Shown piece after piece: positions 1-11,854 of a stretch of DNA of 64,000 bases. The stretch is from Syngnathus acus (lineage: Eukaryota; Chordata; Actinopteri; Syngnathiformes; Syngnathidae). A program made the position numbers and the translations under genes. Under the pieces are notes generated by a model, which saw nothing but the letters and a program-made list of their open reading frames with translations, had not been told where the DNA came from and did no database searches. Where the stretch lies: the NCBI RefSeq assembly GCF_901709675.1, contig NC_051087.1:9326884-9390883 (forward strand). The letters are read 5' to 3'. The number at the start of each line of letters is the position of its first letter. Position 1 is the first letter of the stretch.

Positions 1-1333
1 CTGTCCTCCACTCAAGCTCCGTAAGTTTTGCTACAAGTGTTTTTTACATTAACTTCCTTCCCTTTTTCCTCGCCCGACTTCTATTTTTTTTTTTCTTTTC
101 ACTTTGTCATTTGTCCTTCACACCGCTCGCTCAGACAGAAGGCATTTTTGTCTGCATTAATGTGTTTTGCAGACCTGTGTGCGGGAAGTGAATCTTATCC
201 AAATGTTTGAAATATTTGCACAATAAGAGCGACTGTGTCCACATGCCATGATGTTGGCATGCAGAGCAGTGTGAGTATCCGGTGTTGATGCTTTCTGTGG
301 CCCTCCAGGTCAGGGGTTGGGGTCATGTGTGTGAGGGAAGTGAGGGAGACAGTACAGAGACAGCAGGCCTGCCGCCCTGCACAAACAGCCTGTCCCTTTC
401 TGTTACGCTTGTCATTTTTTTCACTTGACAGCTCTGTGTCAAAATGCAGAACATCAGAAGGTCTTTTTCTTTTTGGACAAGGGCCTCGGCTTCTCCCATC
501 TGCTAGGTATTGACTGTGGAATCTGGGTCTACAATCTGCCAAAAAAAGAATATTAAAAACTTCTGATTATGAAACCATATCTTCATTGGATTACAACTGC
601 TGCCAATGTCAATATACCTATATAAAGAAAACCTAAATATGTATTCATATTTTAAAAATTCCATACCACTCTAAAAAAAGAAGATGATTTTGTGGTTTCA
701 TGCTAGTGTTATTTTTTTCCCCCTGGTCTTTGTAACATTCATGCGCAAAGGATATTGGTCAAATGTTTTTGTGTGATACTTTTCAAGCAGCAAACTAAGA
801 TAAACAATACTTTGAACAATTAACTTTCTGGCAAAGGTAAACCTGTTATAGATAGACTTTAGGTTGATTAATTGTAATCGTAAAAAAGGAAAATCACTGT
901 CATTTGTTTTTAAATGTTTCTTTAGAGGTGCAATGATTAATCGATTAATTGTCAACTATTCAATGACAAGATTAATCAAAAAACTGTCCAAACCCTTTGA
1001 ATTTCAGCTTGTCAACAGTTAATATTCTCCAATCTCTGTCATCCTCCATGAAAGCAGACTGATTATATTTGTGTTCAATCAAAATTAAACATTTGTTCTC
1101 TAATTCATTGGTTAATCGATAAAATAATCGACAGAATCGAATTATTCAAATAATTGTAAGTTTCAACTCTAGAACTTTTGTTTTATGTACTGTCCTTTTT
1201 CAGTCACAAGGCACTTCCCCAACCTCTGGAAGCTGTGCTCACTGTGTTCAATAAACCAATGAATGTATTAGAGTTTCAAAGTTTGAAAAGCAGCCATGTT
1301 GACTTTCTCATCAATTTGTGTTTTTTATTACAG
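1..1333. other. Left-edge non-coding stretch, intron of qtgal
   Basis: No exon is recognisable here. The family residues expected just before the exon at 1334 (the LCFLDSDDV-type part of the GT2 fold) are not encoded in any frame, so the upstream coding exons should lie left of the window. The stretch is AT-rich and holds the degraded inverted-repeat element at 923-1172. The short open frames in it have no family resemblance. Confidence 0.6.
923..1172. repeat. Degraded inverted-repeat element (hAT-like ends)
   Basis: The left end begins TAGAGGTGCAATGATTAATC and the right end reads, on the opposite strand, TAGAGTTGAAACTTACAATT. The body is rich in ATTAATCGATTAA-type motifs, including GATAAAATAATCGACAG near the right end. 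This resembles the common vertebrate repeats with TAGGGCTGCAAC-type termini. No matching target-site duplication was found, so the class is a guess. Confidence 0.45.
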
Positions 1334-4300
1334 TTGATAGGCTGCAGAGTTCGCCGGCTTCCAGAGAGCTCCACGGAACGCTACACGCGCTGGATCAACA
1401 CAATCACTCAAGATCAACTCCTCACACAAGTAAACACTCTGAGCTCACTGCACTCTGTATGGGCCTTTCAGAGGGGTCATGTGGCAGGCACTGAGCAGGT
1501 CAGTTTAAAACAGGATACATACCTGCCCCTTGCCGTTTCCACGGACTGGATATTAGCTACGGATCGCTGGTGACCTTTCTGTCACTCAGTCCCACCAAAG
1601 GAAGCGGCTCGGGCTGCCATCTGTCATTAGTGGAAAGTGTCGGTCGTGGAACTGTTAGGTTTGCAAACCAAACTGCACTGTGAAGTTTACTGAGGAGACT
1701 TTGTCTTTCATTTGCAGGGGACATCTGGGTATGCTTATAGTGCTGCAATAGTACATGACGTTCACATCCACACTGCCAGCATATTAAAGTTTAACCCAGA
1801 TGCTGTGTAAGGAGCAAAAAGACAATTAAAAGCCAAAACTGGAGGAGACAGCCAATCCCCTCACTGGTTAGAAGTCAGGTATTTCAACGGGAAAACAACT
1901 TCCTAAGGTTGAATGTCATCCAACATCATCCAAAAATAAAAATAGGGATTCCAGGACTATATGGGTCATTGATAGTGTACTGGTTCACGTACTTGACTTT
2001 CATGCAGACCTTGAAATCTCTTTGAATGGTTGTTTCCTTTCCATATGTGCCTTGTGATTGACTGGCAATCAAGTTGTAGGCTGCCGCCTGTCCAAGGGGA
2101 GTTGACATGGGCTCCTGCTCCCCACCACCATAAACTTGAATAGAAAATGCACAGATCATTTTAGGATGATTGAGTCAAGAAGTGCAATTATACTGCAAAC
2201 AATTTTGGGCTGGATAGCCGCATCTTAAAGATGGTTTGTACCATAGTTGTGGACACTCAAAAGTTTACAGAGCAGAGAAGCTAAAAGCTGGAAAATAAAT
2301 TTCGCTGCGATAAACATTGAGCAGCGTCTCCTGTATTTGAATTTATGTAGCAGTGGAATGTAGCATTGCAACTGCAGTTGCTGTCGGAGCAAAACACACT
2401 GTCACCAAGACGACAGGTCTCTTGATTACACACACAGACACACACACACCGTCTGGATAATGCTTTGCCAGGCATTCAAGGATATTTATATGATATTACA
2501 TTTCATGAGAATGTGGTCATTCCTCCCTTCTTAAAACAACTCATTTTCCTTGCGCTTCTCTTTCTCCACATTCTGCGTTTTTGCCTCTACTCGTCGAGTC
2601 GAAAAGCCGGGCCTAGGTAGACGTAAACCAGATTTACTCTGGGTGGTGCTTGCTTCACTTGATTCAGAGCAGGACTCTTGAGTGTTCATCTGCAGGACAT
2701 TAGGTATGGTTATCAATAGCCTTCCCAACCCTGCTCACTAGTCACAGCCTCAGACTTTCTCATGCTTTCCCACATTCTTATTCATCCATTTCATGCATTT
2801 GGCTTTAGTTTACATCTGCAAAGTGTTGCAATATTGCAACAGAGGAGCCACATGCACGTAGGTGGATGCACATAAACACACACATGCTCATATTTAGCAG
2901 ATTCGTCCAGCTGACTCTGACGTTTTGGTCTTTTTTTCATTTTGAGCCATGCAATTGTGTGCACATAAAATTTTACGTGCGCACATTTACACATCGTGTG
3001 AAATATAGTGAGGCAACTGAAGAAAGACAACATTAACCTGAAATCACCCCCACACGCTAAACACAACAACTGTGACAGGACACCCAGAGGATGGAAAGAG
3101 GAATAAGGGGGGGCTTGGAGAGCAGTGAGGTGGGGGTCTGTGAGAACGTAAATATACAGCTTATAATGGCGTGTTTAGGGGATGCAGCCAAAGAAATAAA
3201 AACGGTAAAAAGAAAGGCATTAATCTGTGTTTCCATTGTATTTGTACGTGTCTGGAAGCACACACCTTTTCATGTTATTCAGGAGCACATTTTTTTGCAG
3301 ATTTTAAAATCAACATGTGCACATGGTGGGACTTTGTGAGGCCACTTATCATAGAGATGATGCGTTTGCTGCTAGGACGGACCATGACATTACGTTTAAG
3401 CGCCATGTTTAAGGATGTCACCTTAAAGTAGGACCATGCTGTCTTGTTATTACCATGGTGACCTCTGATCACCTTTTTTAGCCCCCAATGTTGATTGGAC
3501 CCGCCTTTGTGGTATTGTTTGTGTTTCTGACATGACACTTCACTCACACTTGAAGAATTTATTTTTCTTTAGTAGTCAGTGTCTGTCACAGTCAGATTTG
3601 ACTGATTTAGGCACTGGTGATTTGGATTTGCCAGTCACTTGAATGTAAACAACACATCATAACTATAGAGGGAGCCCTTGATCCAAACAAGAGCATAATT
3701 AATTCCTCCTGAATGATCTGTAGTAATATCTTTAGCCAGTGATGATGTTCATTCTCCTGCCTTTGGTTCAGGCAGAGAGGCTTCACTCTAATTTCATATG
3801 TTGTCATCAAGGATAGGCACTCGCTCCTACAATATTTATATCTTTGAAAAGCTGACAGAATTTCCTTTTATGGCCAATCCACTTTGCAGTGTAAACACTG
3901 TTCTTTATATTTTATGTGCTGATATTTGAGGACATTTCTTGCACCTTAGGTATACACATCACATGGACCAACAGTCATCATGCCGACTTGGTTCTGCTCG
4001 AGGGACTGGTTCTCAACTGTTGGATGGTTCAGCGAGGAGAGCAAAGTAAAGCACAAAAACATTTACACTCCACACTGCAAACACATGTATGACATACATT
4101 TCTTTGTTAGTTTGTGGGATAATTATTAAATTAAATTGGATAGTGATTTTTGAAGTGATAATTATTCTTTTGCTTTCGACTGTCACGGTTCTGCGGCTGT
4201 ATATTAATTTGTGTTTCAGTTTACAGTTTTCACTGTCTTTGTCCTTGTCCCATTGCTGTATGCAAAACGCTTTGTTACAGCTGCAGCTCTTGGAAAATGC

Positions 4301-6472
4301 ACTATAGTATAAATCAAGGTGTATTGTATTGTTTTATTTGCAAGATCTTCTCTTGCGCAAGTTGTTATCGTCTACTTCACTTTGTTTCGTCTCTGTCTCC
4401 AGGGAGTCCCAGAGGATTTGATCTTCTTTTACCAGAGTCTTCGGGAAGGAGGACTGGTGACCCGAATTGACCAGTGCCTTGTGGTGTACCGTTACCACGA
4501 GAAGGCCACAACACACTCCGTGAAAGAGTCAGTTTCACCATCTCACCCTTCTCCACTCAGCTACTCGTGCTCAAGCACATGCACTTAGACATACTGTTGA
4601 TCCTCCACCTACTCACAGCTGCCCGCTGCCATCCTAGATTCCCTCGGCTCAACACAGACATGCAATGCATCACTTGGCCAGGACGTACTCAGCTTTATCA
4701 TACTTTTTCTCTTTCGCTTTTTTCACTTTTCTTCCTGAACTTCTCTTTATTATTATATAAAATATTATTATTATTATTATTATGTACAAGGCCCTTCACC
4801 AAGCATCCTCCTCCCTGTCATTATCTATTAGCCGCCTTATTTTGGGAAGCCTATTTCAAGCTTGCCTACTTTCTACCCAATCCCCCCCCCCCCCAACTCC
4901 TTGACACCCCCTCCTCATCCGCTACTTCCTTTGACAAGTGAAACCTGGCCTCGCACACATAAAGTAATTATAGACAATGTTTGTGAGGTGAGAAATGCTT
5001 TCTTAAAGACTTGGGAGGGTGACAAAGACGTACTGAGATGATTGTCTGACACATGAAGACGTGTGAATTTATGAACGTGATTGTGCGTGCGTTATGTAAA
5101 AAATTTCAGCGTGTTGATGAGCCAGGTTAAAAGGACGCATACGAACATGCTTACTATATGCCATCTCAATTGTTAGGGAAACCATTTGGAACCTGCGAGT
5201 TGGATTCCTTCAGGAGAGAGTCATTAGCCAATGGGAGAGCTTCACCATATGGAATGCCGGGAAACAGGGCCGGAAGCTGTATCGTTGCCTTAACGACACT
5301 AATCGGAAGAAAGTATGTCGTCGTATATATTGCAAGAATGGAAAAGATGAATGGATGCACGACAGATATTCATGGGCACCACCAGTTCTCTATTCATGGC
5401 TGTGATGTCATTTTTTTAAGGTCAAAGCTTTCTGCGATGTGGACCACAAAAAAATTAATAAAGGTTTTTACACCTATGAGGACTCCAAGGTGAGCTTAAC
5501 TAAACACTTATCTGTGCATCTAGAGTTAGCACTAAGCTGTCTTTTGCGTTCTGTTTAGGAGCGACCAAAGCCAAGAATTCCCATCCTGCACTACAAAGAT
5601 GCGTCGCCCCCGTTTATCATCTGTGTCAAACTGGTGAGCTGAAAGTGTTTTTGTGTGTTTGCTGTTTCTAACCCCCAGCTCAACAATCTGCGTTAACGAC
5701 ATAATGAGCGAGGGCGTGTGCCCGGCACAGGACGTAGCACACAGGAGGCCTGCAGGAAATGGCTAGAGACAGCAGCCTGATCTTTGAACACATGGCGCTT
5801 GTATAAACATCAACTGATCTGCTCATTTTTAAATTGTTGTCAAAAAGGACTTTGTCAAATCTTCAAAAAAGTTTCATTTTTTTCACGTTTGTTTCTTTTG
5901 CAGTGTCTGGTAAAATGCACACATAGGCAGCCAAGAAAAACATTCTCGCTGCCAAATGACAAATAGCATCCTTATCTCCCAGACTCAGACATCAAATCTA
6001 CACTGACCCCATCAGCAGGCAATACTAATTGGTCAATTATGGGAATTAGATGTGGAGTCGGTGTCATTTTCTCTGAAAAACACCTGGACTCGATCCCATG
6101 TTTGTCAGCCAAATGCTACATTGCTCAAAGCAACAATAGGATGTCTTTGAACTGTGTTCACAAAGCCAAGGTTAAACTTGATTTGTAGGCTTGTCAATGT
6201 GGGTGTAAATTTTAGCGCATTTATAAACTCCAGCGCAAACTCAGAAGACAGGATGTCAACAAGATACCTCCCAAAAAAGTTTAGTTCTTAGAACAAATAC
6301 TGGAGAATGTCAAATGAGGTTTTGCATAAACATTTTTGCTTTTTCTTTCTGAATGTTTTTCTCTCATACGCACTGTTTCTTGTGTGTTTAGGACATGACA
6401 GGTGGCGTTCTAGAAGAAAACCTCAACTCGTTGCAGTTGAAAGAAGGAATAGACTTCTTCCATTTCAACTGA
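1334..6472 (+). CDS. qtgal: Queuosine-tRNA galactosyltransferase (B3GNTL1), C-terminal part
   Basis: Seven exons join in phase: 1334-1429, 3950-4045, 4403-4527, 5177-5312, 5421-5489, 5559-5633 and 6392-6472 (stop 6470-6472), giving 225 residues. The order of segments ([87 protein letters not shown]) follows vertebrate B3GNTL1 to its C-terminus. The family is a GT2-type glycosyltransferase, shown to add galactose to queuosine in tRNA-Tyr. The N-terminal catalytic half is outside the window. All introns are GT-AG; the exon joins at 4527/5177 and 5312/5421 are supported by unbroken family similarity. The next gene, metrnl, is also its neighbour in human, which supports the call. Confidence 0.93.
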
Positions 6473-9249
6473 CTGCTTAAGAGAATCTTGAGTCTAGCTG
6501 TTATGGGGCAAGTTGGGGGAGTCTTTCCATTTTTGGAGGTGTCAGGAGGAATTAGGGCCATATCGCACGGCTAATTAAATTCTTTCTGTCAAGCTAGGAA
6601 ATGATTGGCTTATGATAGGACTGTGAGCATACTGGAAACATCAGTGCAACATTACGACAAGGTTGAATAAGCAATATGTTAAGCATTGATGTGGTTTATG
6701 TAAATAATGACATCTTTCTGGACTGTCAGTTTCCTGCAAACTTGCAATGAGGAGACTAGTTTGGTGCTAATGTGCATGCAAGTTGATTTACTTTTGGACA
6801 CAGGCATCCCAGCTTTTGGCAATGTCTGCATTTAACTCTCTCACCTGCTTCCTGACTTGCTGCACATTTCATACGCATACGTAATGTATTTTGTATCCAT
6901 AGTGATGTTCCTAATGGCAAGAAGATAGAAACAGCTCATCAATTGGGACCTTCCAAAGCTATTCCTTCATTTTTAGCTTATTGGAGTCGACACATTTTGT
7001 TAAAAGATGACTCGATGATTACAGCTGCAAGTTGTTAGTCTCAAAGGTGTGACCTTTACACTTGAACTTTTTAATGTTAAAAGATGTGAGGGAGTGCGTG
7101 GAGCATCAGAGCACTGAACTCAACAATGGGTGTGGCCTCCCTGTCTGATGTAACCACATGGACACATCTGCTACAAACATGGACACAGCCTGTGCTTGTT
7201 TGGCATTCTCCAAGACTCCTATGAAACAATATTCTCTCCAAGAGAGCACAGCTCTGATACGTAAACCCTCCAAATAGTTTATTCTACCTCACGGAGCGTG
7301 AACCTTTTCTGCCTGGAGCCAAACAGACCTTTAACCACATATTTCCTTCAGTGTTCCTGCCTTTCTGTAAATCTGCACTCTGCAACTTGGAAGGAGGCAG
7401 CAGGGGCACACTGCAGCATTGTTTTCAATGAATAGGCACGACTGTTTGGGCCTGATAGTGCTATTAGTCTTTTTTTTTGTAAGATAGTCACGTTTGCCGA
7501 GCACTCGTGGCAATAGAGCGTTTACAGTGAGGTAAATAAAACAAAATGTGATTGTGGCTCCGAGTTTGCCCCTGCAAAGCAAACCCTAGGGAGGTAACTG
7601 AGAATTTGGGGATGTTCAGACAGTTATTTGACTGTAATGGACTTTCATCCAAGTATTAAAAAAAAGAATAGTTATAACTACAATGGTGTCACTTTGTCCA
7701 AATACATTTGAGCCCATGAAAATGGAGTATAAAATGGCTGCAATCCCTAAATGGCAAATGTTTGTGAAACATCTGAAATTAAAGCACATCTTTATTTTTT
7801 ATTTGCAACCTCATTGTGTTGGCAAATTCATCAAAATTGTCCAACAACAACCTCTGGACCTAATATTGTGTATTTTATTGTGTTTTCTCCACATAGTTGT
7901 ATCATCATGCTTCTGCAATTAAAGATTATCATCACCATTGTCTGTCTTATCCATCTTGTTTTCAATTAGTTGATTCATTTCAATGTTTCTCAACAAAATA
8001 GTCAAACGATGACTTTAAAATAAAGAAAATCAGAAGATGTTTACAACTAATAGTTTGGAACGAATGTTGCCTCCTTTGATTCTTTGTCTCTTAGCCACTT
8101 CACATCTTTGGTCCAAGATGATGCATTTCAACATCTGCTCGCTCCAAGAGGCTCCTTGTGATTGGCTGAGCTCACTTGTCTTCGCCCGTGCCAGTATCAG
8201 AGATGCGGCTAACGTTCCAAAAGTCCACGCCTCGTCTTCTGTTGCACGAATGGCACAAAATGTTTTAAGAGCACCTGATAGCATCACCATTTCTCAACTG
8301 ATTAAAATCAGTAAAAGAATCTCATCCCGTGCTCATCCAAAAACAACAACTCATTCAAACTTTTATTGATCCCATAACGTTGACTTTTTGCACAAGAAAG
8401 TCATGGGGAGATAAGCAAGGCTGTGGCAAGAATAAAACGTGAATCGATAATATAATAATGAAGACTAGCGCACCAAAATTAAAAGAATCTTTCTGGGTTA
8501 GCATGTTTTTTCCATGTGTCCCCAAATGTTTGCATGGAGGCGATGGCTGGTTTATATCACCCATATGATTGGTCTCATCTTTTCAGCACATCTTTTCAGT
8601 CTGCCAGATTGACGCGACACATTTTAGAGAGTAACAAACCAAAGCCAGTTGTTTGAGGGAGACCTTGCTCTGTCCAAACACAAATTGTCCCCTCTGCAAT
8701 CCTTCATGATAAAGCACTTGATCACAATGAACCCTAATGGAGAATCCATGAAAAAGATCCAAGTAGAGAGTAAACATAGCTTTACTTTGTGTTTACACTC
8801 CATCCCTCTGCAGACATCAGTCCTGATAACTAACACACACAGGCAGAATAAATGACACTGACCCCAGAGGCTGCTGGTCAAATAAACCCGCACCAAGCAG
8901 GGCAACTGATAAGAATCGGGTGTGTTTGGGTGAAGTGCGCTCGTAAAGGTCAGACACTGAAGGCCTTTTAACACATTCCTTTGTTTCCTAGTCTCTTTTT
9001 TTTTGTGCCGTCACGCTATGCAAGGCCAAGGAACACATGCACAACATGGTCTGATGACATCTGCCTTTGTGACGTTTCCACGTAAATCTTCGTATTGCAC
9101 TGACAGTAACGACACAAAGGAAAGAAACCTTGTGATCTATCAGTTGAAATTATTTTCTGATATGTTTCAAGTCACGCCCCACAGAGGATAATATCCTTTG
9201 TGCTGCACTTTAGTGGTTCACTCGTTAATAATTAGCTCAGTAGTGATTA

Positions 9250-9417
9250 CCGTAATTTTCGGACTATAAGTCGCGTTTTTTTTCATAGTTTGGGTGGGGG
9301 GGCGACTTATACTCAGGAGCGACTTATATACATATATATGTTTTTTTTCACTTTTTTGGGCATTTTATGGCTGGTGCGACTTATACTCCGGTGCGACTTA
9401 TAGTCCGAAAATTACGG
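9250..9417 (+). mobile_element. MITE copy 1, TA-flanked, palindromic termini
   Basis: This 168-bp element begins CCGTAATTTTCGGACTATAA and ends with the exact reverse complement of that end, flanked by TA on both sides (9248-9249 and 9418-9419). TA target duplication points to Tc1/mariner-type mobilisation. Internally the 10-mer GCGACTTATA recurs several times in both orientations. A near-identical copy lies inverted at 11106-11276. Confidence 0.85.
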
Positions 9418-10555
9418 TATGTGTCCATCATCCAAGCGACAAAGTCGGAAGATAAAGGCAACAAATCAAAGAACACGAACACGAAGGTAGTTCAATGCCA
9501 TGAGTGGGAACATGTTTATTTCTTTGCTGCATGAAAGGATTATGCTCCAACTGTTTTGTTTGCAAGTTTTTAATTCTTTCCAGTTTACTTTGCAATAATT
9601 CCTTTGTAAACATAGTGTCCTAAATATCTGAAAGGTCTTGTTTGTTGCTTACTATTTTAACATTCATAAGTAATTTACAAAAAGATATTTGCAAATTGTG
9701 TAACCCAGAAGGTCTATGTGGATCACTATGACTCAGATGCTCCCTGCGGGTATTTTATTTTCAAGTGCACCCTCAGGGGAACCCCCCCTTCCACTTTTCA
9801 AGAAAGAAGAGTGTGCCATGTGTGAGTGTGGAGGAAGTTAGAACCTTGAAGGTTGAAATCAGAGACTGAGGAATGTACGTGTGTGTGTGCGTGTGTGCGT
9901 ACGTGCGTACGTGCGTGTGTGTGTCACCATCAGGAAGCAGTGTGTGGACTGACAAAATGTTTCCCCTTCATGGGACTGCTTGAGAGGGGCCAGGTGAAAC
10001 ATGGGAGCGGGTGAAATCGACTTGCTGTACTATGGTGAACGAGCGATGAGGTCAAAACACACATCACTGGCTTCCTCTGTTGTGGTGGCAGGATGACACT
10101 CCCTCTGCTGCCTCCACATCTGGCAGCAGTGATCAAAGTCTGTCAGTCTCTATTTTTCAGTATTTCTTCCCCTTTATTATACTCAATGGGAAATTCAATC
10201 ATACTTCAGGCTAGCAACTCTCAACAACTAGTTGCCATTGTGCGGGACTCAGCTACTAGGGGCACTGCCCCCTGGCCTCCTCCCACAAACTATGCTTTGA
10301 ACCCCCAAGTTCCAGGCCAAATAATTTATATTTATGTATTTTCTGATTATTCCGGGAATTTTTTCCACTTATCCCCCATGGGGAACATAATGTTCATCAG
10401 CCTTCTTTGAAGAATGTTTTGGGTTTGTAAAAAACAAAAATGTTTGTTTTGAGGACCCCCTGAGATATCCATGGCCTTAGTTAACGTAATGGTCTGAGCT
10501 TGTCTGCGTCGATTAAAAATGAAAGTTACTGTCGCCCATACTGCTTAGAGAAATG

Positions 10556-10830
10556 CCTCCTGGGGCCTGGCTCAGTGGTAGAGTGATCATCTTCCAACCC
10601 AGAGGTTAAGAGTTCCATTCCCAGCCATTGAGACCCTATTATTGAGCAAGACACTGAACCCCCTAGTTGCTAATGGTGTGTCATCAGAAGGTGAATGGGG
10701 AAGAAGTGTTTTGAGTACCAAATTTACAAGTGACAGCCCACCTAGTACCATTCATCAGTGGTGGTGGGGTGTATGTGTGTGTGTTGAGGGGAGTGCAGTG
10801 GTCTTTAGGTATTTCTCGAAATACACTTCA
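10556..10830 (+). repeat. tRNA-derived SINE
   Basis: The head resembles a tRNA with an A box (TGGCTCAGTGGTAGAG, 10568-10583) and a B-box-like block (GGTTAAGAGTTCCATTCC, 10604-10621). It is followed by a body containing TTGAGCAAGACACTGAACCC and AAGGTGAATGGGG, which is typical of abundant teleost SINEs. The right end is not sharp; I place it near the end of a short GT-rich tract. Confidence 0.75.
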
Positions 10831-11105
10831 TTGCTGTGGCGCTCAGTGGGAATGTGACAAGAGGGCAACATGCTTGCCGTTCCCACTGTTTTCTCACGGG
10901 AAAACCTAAGAGGCGTTTAGAGCACACGTGTGACTTTTCCTTGTGTCTTTTTCCACCAACACGCATCGTGTCGAGATCTGTAATTCTTCTATTCTATGTG
11001 CAGTTTGAATACAAATAGTTAATACTTGAATTAACGTAGTATATTGGCAAAAGGTCACTACTATCTTTAATACTATCTAATGATAACATCAGAAAAAATT
11101 ACCTA

Positions 11106-11276
11106 CCGTAATTTTCGGACTATAAGTCGCACCGGAGTACAAGTCGCACCAGCCATAAAATGCCCAAAAAAGTGAAAAAACCCCATATATATGTATATAA
11201 GTCGCTCCTGAGTATAAGTCGCCCCCCCACCCAAACTATGAAAAAAAAAACGCGACTTATAGTCCGAAAATTACGG
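11106..11276 (-). mobile_element. MITE copy 2, inverted relative to copy 1
   Basis: This 171-bp element has the same CCGTAATTTTCGG termini and TA flanks (11104-11105 and 11277-11278). Its reverse complement matches the 9250-9417 copy almost base for base. Differences are homopolymer lengths, a few bases around the ATATATG tract and an A-to-G change in one internal repeat, which suggests recent activity. Confidence 0.85.
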
Positions 11277-11694
11277 TATATGTGTTTATTCACTATCTTT
11301 AATGCTATCTGATCATAACATCGGGAAAAAATGTCTAAAGTATATCCCAATGCCAAAATACAAAAGACGTCAGAAGAATACTAACTCAACTAAAATACAG
11401 CAATGTGAAAAATGCACTTAACGAGGTAAATGCATAATTTCTTACTTCCCATTATTCATTGAAAGAAACAATGCCCCAACTTTATTCACTTGTGTTGAAT
11501 CTAAAATTGGTTCAGTATTTCTGGTCAACAGAAGCTCATTTTGCTGACCGCAGAAACTCCACGCACGCGCGCACACCAATTTGCGCGGTGCACGCGTACT
11601 GCAGTTTCAAGGCGAGTGTAGTGTGGGCGTGGCTTGGAGCAAGTACTCGCGTGTCCAGTCAGCTTCTGGCACGCTCCCACCGTGCACGGCCAAG

Positions 11695-11854
11695 AAAACT
11701 TATTTAAAAAGGGCTGGTGGTGCGCACACTCCCCAGTCCCCACATGAGCCTCTAACCCGCAATGTAGCTGACGCGGATCTTTACACCGTGCGTTGTTACC
11801 GGTTCTTACGGCTTGGAGAGGCACAGTACAATCGTCGGAATCCGGACCGCCAGG
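11695..11854 (+). promoter_or_regulatory. Probable metrnl promoter and 5' UTR
   Basis: A TATA-like stretch (TTATTTAAAAAGGG, about 11699-11712) lies about 145 bp before the chosen start codon. The surroundings are GC-rich and contain several CpGs, unlike the AT-rich DNA to the left. No transcript data support the exact start site. Confidence 0.35.

Larger units (their letters stand above)
6473..11854. other. Intergenic spacer between qtgal and metrnl
   Basis: About 5.4 kb without a supportable gene. The first part is presumably the 3' UTR of qtgal. It contains the two inverted MITE copies (9250-9417 and 11106-11276), a tRNA-derived SINE (about 10556-10830) and a short GT/ACGT-rich tract near 9876-9924. 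The last few hundred bases are GC-richer and probably form the metrnl promoter. Open frames here (for example 8037-8369 or 11581-12015) lack family similarity. Confidence 0.7.

Noticed and set aside
195-542. 115-residue minus-strand frame near the left edge
   Set aside because: No family similarity, and it lies in what should be a qtgal intron.
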